From Lactifluus volemus (lineage: Eukaryota; Basidiomycota; Agaricomycetes; Russulales; Russulaceae), in the NCBI GenBank assembly GCA_022376515.1, contig WTXI01000200.1, positions 1 through 64,000 on the forward strand: a stretch of 64,000 nt of DNA. The letters run 5' to 3'. Below the pieces are notes generated by a model. That model was not told the origin of the DNA. It did no database searches and saw nothing but the letters and a program-made list of their open reading frames with translations. Positions 37,589-48,657 of the stretch are shown piece after piece; within the stretch, counting starts at the first letter, position 1, and each line of letters starts with the position of its first letter. The translations under genes were made by a program, and so were the position numbers.

Positions 37589-40250
37589 TGAGTTGGGCGT
37601 TCGGATTTTGCGGTACGAGACGGGAACCGGACGAGACTTCTGCGAGAATGATTGAGGGATGTGAAGCGAAGCAGAGAATGAGCGATCAAGTTACTTTATG
37701 AAGAGTGAGAGGTTTTCAATTCTGTCATTGACACCGCCTCCCCCAATAGCTTCCTCAGCGCGATTGGCGGGAGTACGACATTTCAGTCTGGCTGCCCGAG
37801 TCCGCCCATTGCATCGGGTCATTTTCGAAAGGCAACCAGATCAGTGATTGGCTCTGGTAAACTTGACAACCTGTCTTGATTTATTGGAATCGAGGCGAGT
37901 ATTATGTTGAAAGATTACCTGTAAGTTAGTGCGCTGGCATGTTCGGTCTTGCCGGAGACACCCTCGTGAATCACAGGCACTGCTCCCCTCGGCCCATTTG
38001 ACTAATATGTATGCGCTAGCGGAGGACCACATTTTGACATCATCGATGCATCATCAACTCAGGCGGTCAATGATAGTCGAAACTCAAAACCAGCTACCTG
38101 TGACTAATGTGAACGATAACCGAGAAATGATTATCATCATTGATGCATTGTTGCATCGATGCGTCATCATCGACACGATATGATATGTGGTATAATGCTG
38201 CGATTTAGATCACGTTTTGGTGATACGCTCTCTCGAGGGTGAACAGACTGCAAACGTAATTGTTATTTTACCATTACCCTGCATGAAAAACTAATAAAAA
38301 AAAGGCTATAAGCAATGTGTCTCGAAGCCAAAAGGAAAATTATTATTTGCAATTGGTAAACCCCAGATTTTATCATGGACGTTGGGGACGGAGAGTAGAA
38401 AAGATGTGTCAGAAAAAACTGCCGGAGGCCTGGGAGGGAGAGTGAGGGAGAAGAAACACTCGGATGAGCACGTGACCCAATCCGCGTCCTGGAAACAACC
38501 CATCATCATCGCCCCCGCCCGGTTCTGATCTGTATCCACTCACGCGTCAGCAGCAGCACCTACATTTTCATCATCCTGTTCCTCTCCCCATCTCTGAGTC
38601 CGTATTCAAAACTAAACTACGGTAGTCCTTCTGATACCGAACATCAGACCATCGTCACTCATGGGGTCCTTCTCAACACCCTAGCTGGCGCAGCAGGGGG
38701 GCTCAATGGAACACAATGAGCTACGAGAGGAGCAGGAGCAGTGGCGAACACGTCGTCCCCAGCGCCGCCGCTGCCGCAGTGACGATGGAGTCGGAGTTGG
38801 TGGTGGTGAAAATGATGGTGAGCCCGGCGCACTTCATGTAAATGCGCACTGCGTGCCCACCTCCTTTCAGAGCGCGGTACATGTCCATTGAGAGATGCCC
38901 ATGACGTGAGCTTGAGCGCTGCACTGACAATATAGGAGTTGGCGACAGGGGCGCATGACGCGGATGCGGGGTGCGCGAGCGCGGCCCACGATGATGGTTC
39001 GAGTGATCGTCGACACTGTCGGCTGATCCATCATATGGGGCGATGCGAGGTCGGGACTGCGGATGTGGTAGCCGGTACCGTGACAGTTCTCGGCTCCCGC
39101 GCTCGCGCTTGCGCGTGATGTACAATTGCCGTCGGAGTTTTTGAGACATTCGAGGTCAAGGGTGGGTCGCAGTTTTACGCAGCGCAGTAGTAGTCGTTGG
39201 TCGTTGACCGAGATCAGAACGATTTCTTACGCTCCAGCAAGTAAGGTTGGTGTCGACATCCTCGACATTTCTAGTCTTTACAGACATCTTGACCCCATTC
39301 ATTGTGACAGCACACTGGCAGTAACTGGCGCCCTTACAGTACTAAGTTAGTAACTCTGGGTCATGGAACAATTACGTTACTAGCAACGTTGCAAGTTGCA
39401 ACGGCGAATCAGAAACATGAAGTCTGCCCCGCTACGTGCGAGACGGACGTGCCATGCCAGTGAACAGTAAAATCTATTACGTCCGTAGATGATGGGTGCA
39501 GTTGAAGTCACTAGAACTAGGTCGGAGATCATAACGTGACTCACCAGCAGGCTGTTCAAGTTGCTGGGGCAATTCCTCCTCTGATGGCGAACGTCCTTCT
39601 AACACCACAAGTTCACAACAGTCCATTTGTTATCTGTCATCGCCAATTTCCCGACATTACGTTTACGATGGTTACCTCAACTGTACCGTAGCCGCGATTC
39701 AATCTTTCAAAATTTATCCCTGTCGTGTTCGGCGGGAATGGGCTTCATGATTATCACAGTACAGTATTGTATTCAGGTTCCAAAAGATCTGAACTTCCAA
39801 CGATTTCTTGACCAAGGAGAATCTGTGTACTGAATATACGGCATCTGTCTCACGTGTTTGAAGTGATTCCGAACCGTGACTTGGAGACGCTCATTAGGCG
39901 ATTCCAATCAGGCTTGATGTCTTTTCCCAGCCTTTACCATCCGCAACGTTCACAACACTTGGTACTACAGCACCAACGACCTTCAGCAGAATGTCACCTG
40001 TGCTTGTCGCCGCACAGCTTTGACCCCTTGAGACTCGTGCCTGATAGGCTTGATCCTTGGTTACGGTCGGCGCTCACTGCCAGTGGCACGAGCACTGTTG
40101 TTTTTCAACAACGTTGGGATGTTTTGATTGGCGTTCCTCATCTGTTAAATAGCTAGTGCGCATCCTGCGCCACATCTCACTCTCTTTCCCGTGAGCTAGT
40201 TGCGACAACTTCTTCAACTTCCACATCAGTACTTCGAACTGCAGAGCTCA
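37589..40250. promoter_or_regulatory. Long divergent intergenic region between copy E and K6
   Basis: 2.7 kb. 38040-38175 is unusually rich in gatgca/tgcatc/catcatcga words that can fold on themselves. A minus-strand frame at 38721-39149 (MSQKLRRQLYITRKRERGSR) is open for 142 codons but has no family motif. I do not claim a gene. Confidence 0.4.
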
Positions 40251-41577
40251 ATGCCTCGCCCAGTAGAAGCTGTCTGGGGATACGAAGAGGCATCAGCAAG
40301 GAGAGAGGTTGGGACGCTCTTCGAAAGTGAGCAATGGTGGCAGGAACAGTACCACGAGATTGAGAGTCATGGGTACGAGCTTCGTTCTCGGTATCGTCCT
40401 GATTGGGAGCCATCTTGGAAAAAGACGGGAAAGGCATTTTTCCTTGCGGAAGACGGTCAAGTTAACCTTGTGAGTCGTCGTTTTTCTAATGCTTTATATC
40501 CTTACACTTGCTTTAGTTGTCGAGTACCATGGACGCAATGCGTCGACGCGATGGAAAACAAGTCATGCTCAAGAGGGTTTCACAACAGCAAGAACTGGAG
40601 ATTGCCCAGCTGCTCTCTTCTCCAGAGCTCCGGCGCGATCCCCGTAATCATTGTGTGCCGTTGCTAGAATCCCTTAAACCCTCCAACGCTCTTGACCAAA
40701 CATTGATTGTGATGCCTTACCTGCGCCCCTTCAATTGCCCTCGTTTCCAAACCTTTGGCGAGTTCATCGCATTCTTCACACAAATATGTGATGTGAGGCT
40801 TGTGCATCACAGAGGAGTAAATCCCTGACGATACTTGGCACAGGGCCTCTTATTTATGCACGAGCGTAATATCGCACATCGGTACGCTTGAACGATTCAG
40901 TTGCCAGTGGAGATTTTCACCAATACGCTCTCAGGGATTGTACAGAAAACAACATTATGCTAGATCCATCTGGAATGTATCCTGAAGGGTTCCATCCCAT
41001 CAAGATGGATCGATGCAGAGAATTCAAAAGCTGTGCTAAACGATATACCAGAACTCAGCGACCCGCGCGCTATTATTTGATCGACTTTGGCTTGTCCCGC
41101 CGATACGATTCGCGAGACGCATTAGACGAACCACTACGGGGAGGTGACAAGTCCGCGCCCGAGCATCAACACAAGGTACCATGCAATCCGTTTCATACCG
41201 ACATTTATTACCTTGGAAACCTTGTCCGTGAGCACTTTATAAAGGTAGTCGTATCCACAAAGGCTCGTCAGTTACCTGGACTGACTAAAATCTTTCAGAA
41301 ATGCAACGGTTTCGATTTTATGAAGGAATTAGTTGACGCGATGACAGACGGGGTACCAGAAAAACGACCTGTGATTGAGGACGTCATTGAGAGATTCTCT
41401 CGCGTTCGCAACTCATTGAGCGGATTCAAGCTGCGTTCCCCCATCACGTCGAGAAAGGACGTCACTCCAATCATTGCTTTCCGATATGTGCAACAGACGA
41501 TTCGCACAGTCGGGTATTTCCTTTGCCAAACCCCTGCTATCCCAGACGTTTCACACATGTATCATTGGCACCGTTAA
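40251..41577 (+). CDS. Kinase-like protein K6
   Basis: Exons 40251-40469, 40517-40792, 40844-40881 (38 nt), 40935-41244 (310 nt) and 41299-41577 encode 373 residues. The start is MPRPVEAVWGYEE; an upstream ATG at 40200 is possible. Motifs: QWWQEQYHEIESHGYELRSR, AEDGQ, VMLKRV, QQELEI (candidate helix-C Glu), GLLFMHERNIAHR spliced to DCTENNIML, IDFGLSRRY, DKSAPEH, and the tail SPITSRKDV to PAIPDV. It is nearest K1 in exon 3 and the N terminus. It closes the array on the right. Confidence 0.85.
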
Positions 41578-42447
41578 CATACGTAACAATACGCTCCCCG
41601 TTATATTTCCGGTCCATGCTGTTACCACGTGTAGCTTGTTGGTTCGTTTTGATGTGTTGCAATTGTTGATTTAATGTTCAATGGACTATACATTCACGGG
41701 GTGCGAATGACACAGTGGGGAATGTAGGATCAACTTGAAGCGGTCGAGCAGCGGCTCCGCTAGATCGGATACATCTTGCTCAAGCTACTAGTAACAGGGT
41801 CAACACGCGCTGATGGTCACCATGAAGGTGCCAAGCCGCATGTGCAGCGTGCCTCTTGTGCGTGCATTTCAGGCACGGTGGGTGTAGGGGATGATGTGCC
41901 ATTCGAAAATGAAACCGGCTAGGGGTACAGTGCCAGATCGAGATCACTCCACTCGGTGCCAACGCTGACCCAGAGTCCGTGTCGGAGAGCGCACGGAGAC
42001 TACGTCGGCTAGAGTCTCAGGATCTACGTCCCTTACAGCAGCAATTTCGTAACAAAAGATGGATATCGTATCACTAACTGAAAGATGGCATGCAATTGTA
42101 CGAAGGAGTAGCCACAAATAGCGAGGTCCCACCGACTTGGCAGTATCATAAAGTATGGTATGGGTTTCGTGGCTTATACTAGTAATACTATAGCACGAAA
42201 GAGGACTAGATAAACAGGCAGTAGTTTTCGGGAGTATCACTTTATGAAGCATGTAAAGTGGGGATCCGTATCCGGGGTGTACGTTGATGGATATACTCTA
42301 AAAGTCTATCTGGGTGATGGGACGGCTGATCTGGGTTGTTACAACACGTCGCAGACAGCTCACAGACAACTTCAAATGATGCAGGGATTTTGGACCTGCG
42401 CACTATCAAAATTGCTTAGGCCCGCCATACAAGCCTAAGATAAGTCG
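41578..42447. other. Intergenic between K6 and S1
   Basis: The right half (from about 42200) is homologous to 48010-48230 beside S2, part of the S1/S2 locus duplication. No gene called. Confidence 0.4.
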
Positions 42448-42825
42448 CTACAGGAAAAGGGGGGCAGTCAGTATCTCTATCGGTGCGGCTCGCCGGACGA
42501 GCCATGTAATCCTCACCTCAACGTTCTTCTGAGTCTCTTGGGCCTTTTCGAGGTACACTTGGGCTTTGTGGAGGTGACCAAAGATACTGTTGTCATCCAG
42601 ACCAATACGAAGGTCTCCCGTGCTGTAAACAAGGTTGTCAATGACCAAAACCACTTCAAGCAGCGACGAAGAGCCTCACTAAGTCAACCATCCCATTGCC
42701 ATTTGATAGTTATCCAGGCCTATGACGTTCTTGCGTTCTTCCACTCGCTTCCTGGCGCTCTCTAAGATAGAGTCTGCTTCCTTCACCCGTTCCATTGTAT
42801 GTGGGATGCGCAGATCAGGCTTCAT
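42448..42825 (-). CDS. S1: small protein homologous only to the first two exons of DUF6532 genes
   Basis: Exon 1 is 42825-42680 (start MKPDLRIPHTMERVKEAD), ending phase 2 at GWLTY. Exon 2 starts at 42622 and reads TGDLRIGLDDNSIFGHLHKA. A conserved 106-nt boundary falls at 42517, before gtgagg. If that donor is ignored the frame stops at 42448, giving 106 residues. Intron phase, exon-2 length and the pattern D.R.G......H.A..Y match exon 2 of the DUF6532 copies (for example MRSGMDTKNGL...HARMY in D). No DUF6532 core follows downstream. Function unknown. A helical, partner-binding N-terminal module is a guess from the charged LxxAR pattern. Confidence 0.6.
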
Positions 42826-44879
42826 GGCGATCAGGTTATAGCTCGAAAGGAACTTCAAGGATTAGAGTCGGAGGAAATACCAGCGATGCAGGTGTCCCTA
42901 GAGACTCCTGGCTTAAGTATTAGGTGACTTGGTCACCACATCGTATAAACTGGTACTGTAGGGTGTAGTGGATACAGTAGGAATAAGCAAGAGGTGATCC
43001 GAGTCGAATGATCGGTTGTCATCTTGATAACAATCGATTGAGCGCCAAACCGTGCCGAACCTTTTTTTTCAAATATTTTTTAGGGCATTTCTACGTGTGT
43101 TTCCTGCATTCAACTGAAACCTGTAAACAGACGGAGGTCCCTCAAATGTCTGGACAAACCATGTTTTACTTGCAGCAGCCCCCATCTCAGATAATTCAAG
43201 GAGCAACATCGGGATATGCCAGTGGGAGTGGCGTAGGCCACCATATGGTGGCACATGAAACCCTACGACCACTTTTGACGCTGACTCGCGAAGTTGCGCT
43301 TCTTGTAACCGTGACATAAGTATCATCATACCGCATCTGGAATGATAGTGGCATAGGGTGCTCTGAGTGTTCTCACAGGTTCCGCGGTGTTTCAAGTTCT
43401 CTACCGGAATCGTAAGTAGCGAAGCAGTGGCCCGGGAAAAAGGTCACAGCACCTAAACACACCGTCAAGCGATAAGTATATCCGTTGCGCGCGAGTCGTG
43501 CACATTCCTTAGGATCCAGCAGAGGCTAAGAGTTTCTCACGCTGCACGCCGTCCTGGCTCGGGAGAAAGGTAAACGATGTTTACCAGGGTGAGCGCTCCG
43601 TCCATTTGATAGCGAAACCGATTGGTGGCTAATGACTGAGCTGAGCTTCACCATTACACAACTCAATTTCAATCACCTTTGTTCCTAGGGATGCCTTACT
43701 GGAAACTGTCACCGTAAATTAAGGGAAAGCGTAGCTTTCCTTATTATTATAAGAACCACGTTGTTCAATGCTGAGAACAGCGAGAAGTCGAACTACGGCC
43801 GACGAGGGTCATGGCGTAATCTGTATATTGTACCAAGTTAACTCGCATAGAAATGATGCGACAACCGTGCATGGTACAAGCTAACGTGGAGGACAGGATG
43901 GTCGCGGTGGTAAAGGAAGGTTTCCAGGGCCAAGGGGTGGGTCCACGATAGATTCCGAGTCGGATACAACCAGGTTTCTGCTAGGGTACAGCCGTGAATC
44001 CGAAGAATCATAACGTCTGCAGCCACGAAAAAGAGGCGTGGAAGGGCGTGTCAGATAAGAGTAACCATGGGACCGGTGGTGTGACAATAAGACTTACTGT
44101 TGGGCAGTAAAAGAAATTATCCGTCTCCTTCCGAGTCCCTTAGTATAGGATGGTATGGGAGGGATGGGCAGTACGTGGGTGGACGGGCCGATACGCGTGA
44201 ACGGGTAATGGACACATCCGATTGCTGATGCCGAAGACGACTTTGATTTTTTTTTGAGGAACGGGTAGAAGAATTGCAGGAAGAAAGGGTGTCAGAAAGG
44301 TGCAGGACTCGGAGAAGTACGTTCGAGACATATGCCCAAGAAGAAAACTCACATCGGACCCAGCTCGTTAGTACTAAAAGCAGGAGAGGTGTACTGATGA
44401 CCCCTCCCACTGGCAGTGAGGGATATTGCCAGACTTTTGGATGGTAGAATATATATTAGGACGCACTGAAGTTCCCCATCATCATCGGTTTTGTTGGTAC
44501 AATTTACGAGTTTTTGTAGGCCTCGCAGTCACAAGCTGGGTGGATGTTTTCAATAACTAAATTATTATTCTACTAAATAATTCATATAGAAATTATATAA
44601 CTGTCCGAGAATTCGTCTGGTTAAGTTAGGACCATGGTACAGTTACCACTACCGTACAAGGCCGATGCACCGCATTGTTCGATTGCGGTGCAATAAAATA
44701 TTTATCAAGTTATGGCTAGGACGTAATGCGCATGGAAAAAAGTCCGACAGCCTTTTTGGTTTGTTGAATAGCTATATCATCTCAACCACCCCAACAAAGC
44801 TGCCCCACAAACATGAAGCAGTCATCGGAAGCCTTCACTCCTCCTCCGATCCTCGATTCTACACACAATGCCCTGTAAG
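42826..44879. other. Intergenic between S1 and S5
   Basis: 42830-42990 matches 48660-48850 (upstream of S2). 43000-44400 has several short frames, including a minus-strand one with a hydrophobic start (44117-44410), none supported. Confidence 0.35.
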
Positions 44880-45304
44880 TCAGTCGTCAGTATGGAGTCC
44901 ATTCAGAGGTAGGATCACGTTAGCAACCTTTATTGCCTCTAGGGTTTTCTGAGCTTGTTCGAAGTATAGTCTCACTGGCTCGGCTCGAGTCGGCCATGAC
45001 CTCTGCTTCGCAGGGTGCATGAGATCCTCCGCGCTGTGAAATGTAAATGGTGTAGTCAAAAAAAAAAAAAAGAGCTTTACAAAGTTATGTGACTTTGAGC
45101 CAGCGAAAGGTCGGCTGGTATCATGAAGGGCGCATGTTCTAAGTAGAGCGCCTGGGAGGCTTGCATGAATCCGTCAGCGTATTCAATGAGCTGAGCTGAT
45201 CCGAGTCGTTGCGTCATGATGTCGAGAGTGGGAGAGGAGAACTTGGCAGTCGTAGTAGTGTACTTCAGCTTATATGCTCTTGTCCAGGGTTCTGTCACGG
45301 CCAT
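44880..45304 (-). CDS. S5: small DUF6532-N-terminal-like protein
   Basis: Exon 1 is 45304-45081 (start MAVTEPWTRAY; an internal Met at IMTQRLG is possible), ending phase 2. Exon 2 is 45033-44928, again exactly 106 nt, reading FAEDLMHPAKQRSWPTR and ending LEAIK before a GT. Without further splicing the frame stops at 44880, giving 125 residues. The intron holds an unusual poly-T tract of 14 (poly-A on the plus strand). Sequence similarity to the other S genes is weak; the call rests on exon lengths, phases and the EDL.....K.....R..P..Y pattern. Confidence 0.55.
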
Positions 45305-48229
45305 TTACAACATCATGGCACCGGCTTCCACGCACGGCAGGTGCCAAAGCCAGAGTCTTGGTGTCATATTCCAGATATGATTGGGCCGGGGCTGGAAACC
45401 ACCAGGGGTTTGGCACTCGGGTGCCAGTGCCAACTATTTAATAAACACTAGAGTCACGATATGCGGAAGACATCCGAGTCGCTCTGATAAGGTCTTCTCC
45501 CACATTTCCCGTGTTTATTGGGACAGATTCTAGTATAATTCTCAAATTGACACAGTAGTGTCACTGGAAAATTGACTCGACAGCAGGCACAGCCACCGGC
45601 ACACTCATTGCGCCAAGGCTACATGTGCAACGGAACTCGCATCCATCATTCGGCACGCGATTTTGGAGGTGCCACTTGCATAGCCAACGCTAATCATAGT
45701 AAAGGTACTGCGTCCCTTACTAAATCCAGCCTCATCGATCGTGCGTACACCCAGAAGATGAAATTGAGGGGTGCCTGGCGTCTGAAGGCGAGCGGAACGT
45801 ATGGGCCACTCAGATGGGTGGGATCCAGTGGTCCATTGTGAATCACTAGTAAGACCGTGTCGAGTACTAGGGCTGATGCTCATGATTATGTCGCATGAGA
45901 CTCCGGTGCATGGACGGATCATGCTGGAGTAAAAGTGGGAGATGGGGGAGAGACAAAGTATGAATACGGAAATGGAACGAAGCTCACCGTGGTAGGTGGA
46001 TTGCAGTTTCAAAGAAACAAGAGAAACGGAAGCGGGAAGGTTCCTGGTCGGGCGCCCGGCATTGGCCGGACACCAACCCTTGGTACTGTAATACACGGCT
46101 GTTACCCGACCTGAGCAAATGGCCAAGGCATATCATTGTACGACATGCCGAGTAAGGTGAAGCCCTGATTTGCATATATTGAAGGGGTCGAATTGCTAAT
46201 GCTGAGCGCAAATCTAAAAGTCGGTCATCCAGATTCCCGATCGCTTCAGAGTCCAGACTCGGGCATTTCTCGAGGTTCCCTAGAACTTTCGACAAAGCTG
46301 AGAAAGAATATGACGTGGTACATGCCATGGGCCACCAGCCAACCCGGGCCTGGCAGAAGGTACGGAAGGCAGCGGGAACATCCCTTCCGTTTTGAGAGCC
46401 ATCGCAAAACGGTGAAGGGATATGTTTGAAATGACCTGAAACGAAAAGAAATAAGAATCAATTCCCGGATTTTGATACTAGCAACCAGTACAGGTACTGG
46501 AATTCACTACGATATCACCACGATTGGATTGTAGTCGTCTAGGTATGGAAGTGAGAAAAAGTAGCTCTCTTTTGGGTGTGGCAGTCCGACTTTGACTTGA
46601 ATCAGTAATTTTTTACGTCCTAAGTGGAGCAGACGAATATGACCCTTGATGACCCTACTAGTAGTATCGGGATAATAGGGCCACCAAACTGGGTACTACT
46701 GTAGTAGCGTGGTATCTTGACATTGACCGGCATTGTTACTCGCATGTAGAATCATTTGTAGGTAAGACTTTGCAGAGATTGGAGGGCTGTGTGTCAGGCT
46801 CTGCTGGTGAGTAACTTCAAGTTGCTTCGAGAACTGAGTAAGACAGAAAAGTGCTGGTCACGTGGAATTACGTCAAAGTGCTGGCCCGGAAGGGAGGGCG
46901 AAATCGATGGGCTAACAATCTGCCACCAATCTCTCGCGTCAAAGTCTCCCTTCTTGCCAGTGCGTACCACGGTAATGAAATCGTGTTGGCGGTTCTTGCA
47001 ACTTTCTGGCCGGCTTACAAAACTCACGCTCTAATCGATCTGATCCATTTGCATGCACTATTACAATAGTGTATATCGTGACTATCGTATCAGCATCGTG
47101 ATTCGCCTGTGACTGTCTCACTCGTTCTCACGGACCGCACCTCAGGCTCAGGCTCAGATTGAATCCATGCAGACAAATCCGAACCAATCTCTTGGATGGT
47201 TTTCGTCACCCCCCCCCCCCCCCCCTCAATTGTCTGTGATAGGTCGTTATCAGGAAAGAATATCAAACAATAATGGGATAGATCACTGGAGAAGAGATGT
47301 CGCCAAAGGGGAGAGAAGCGGCGCTAAAGTATCCCACAAAAGAATACATATTGGACGCCAGTACAGAAGAGCCAGGCCGACGAAGAAAGCGGTGAAGTGT
47401 TGGGGCTAACGTTGGCAGCAACCACAACGGTATATCGCTCTTGCAAGTCCCACCCACCGGGGTGCAAAACTTGAAGTTGACCTGGCGGTCACGTGTCAAA
47501 CTTAGAGCAAACCGGAATCGGAACGCGCCTGCTCCTTCTGCTCCCAAACCACCACGAACAACAAAAACTTTCTGACGTTCAGAACTCCGTTTCAGTGGAG
47601 TTCTCCAGCCAAAGGCGGGTTCCCCATCTTCCTAGCTTCTTTTGAAGCTTTCAAGGTCTGCATCAACTTAGGTCACTGTGGTGCAACAGCCCAGGGTAGG
47701 TTTCAGGCGTTCGCGGCACAGCAACATTAGAATAAACCCTCGCTGGCACTCTGCTTTGCTCTTTGACGCCTCTCTGCTCCTCCTTTCTTCAATGTCTCCA
47801 ATCTTTCTCCAACTCGGATGACTCATCGTTTGCATGTAATCGTCTCATATCAACTCGCATGCTTTTCCGTTGCTACGATGGGCCTGCTTTCCGTGTTTCT
47901 GTCCACTGATTTGGATATATGTCAGGTTGCGAGCACTACTTTCCGTGCAGAAAGACAAGCAAGAGTTGAACAGAAGAAACTGCTTTGAAGGCCCTGACTT
48001 TTCCGATGTCATAGTGAATGGCTCTTATTACGGAGGCGGACCACAGGAACAGACTTTTCGGAAGTATCAAATTATGGAGCACAGTACGTAAGGATCTGTG
48101 TGCAGGGCGCGCGTTGATGAACATACTATAATCAGAACAATCTGGAATATAGGACTGTATGGTACAAGGTGATCCAAGTCATTTCACAGACGACCACCGT
48201 GACATCAAACATCTCGGGCGCGCCCATTC
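45305..48229. other. Intergenic, no supported gene
   Basis: Contains a 17-bp C run (47209-47225). A minus-strand frame of 173 codons at 45605-46126 lacks splice partners or motifs. A leucine-rich frame near 46180-46328 vaguely resembles an S-type exon 1 but has no phase-2 donor at the right place. Confidence 0.35.
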
Positions 48230-48657
48230 TCAAAACATCCTAGGCCCGCCATATAGGCCCATAATAAGTTGCTGCCGGGGAAAAAGAGGTACAGTCAGTC
48301 TCTTCATATGTGAGACGAGTTGTGCAATCCAAACCTCAATGTTCTTTTGCGTCTCCCGAGCCTTGTCGAGGTACACTTGCGCTTTGTGGAGGTGGCCAAA
48401 GATGCTATTATCATCCAGGCCACTGCGAAAATCTCTTGTACTGTTAAACGCAGTGAGCAATCGAATATTCAAACGCGTACAACGGGAGCAGGGACACTGG
48501 GAAGTACTCACTATGTCAACCACCCCATTGCCATCTGATAATCATCGAGGCTCATGGAGTTCCTATTCTCTTCCAATCGCTGCCTGGCATTCTCCAGAAC
48601 AGTGTCTGCTTCTTTTACCCGTTCCATTGTATGTGGGACATGCAGATCATGCATCAT
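48230..48657 (-). CDS. S2: small DUF6532-N-terminal-like protein, duplicate of S1
   Basis: Exon 1 is 48657-48512 (start MMHDLHVPHTMERVKEAD, 146 nt, the same length as S1). Exon 2 starts at 48440 and reads TRDFRSGLDDNSIFGHLHKA; its conserved 106-nt boundary is at 48335. Read through, the frame ends at 48230, giving 118 residues. The protein is closely similar to S1 (VPHTMERVKEAD, YQMAMGWLTY, GLDDNSIFGHLHKAQVYL) and the homology extends into both flanks. The two therefore arose from one locus duplication of about 0.8 kb. Differences are mostly substitutions that keep the frame, which suggests coding constraint. Confidence 0.62.

Noticed and set aside
38721..39149. 142-codon minus-strand ORF starting MSQKLRRQLYITRKRERG
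   Set aside because: Low-complexity composition (Arg/Ser/Pro, then poly-Ala and poly-Leu at the end), no family resemblance and no second exon.
45605..46126. 173-codon minus-strand ORF
   Set aside because: Irregular composition, no motif, no splice support; likely fortuitous.
46180..46328. Possible sixth solo module (exon-1-like SALSKVLGNLEK)
   Set aside because: No GT donor in phase 2 at the expected place and no 106-nt exon downstream.
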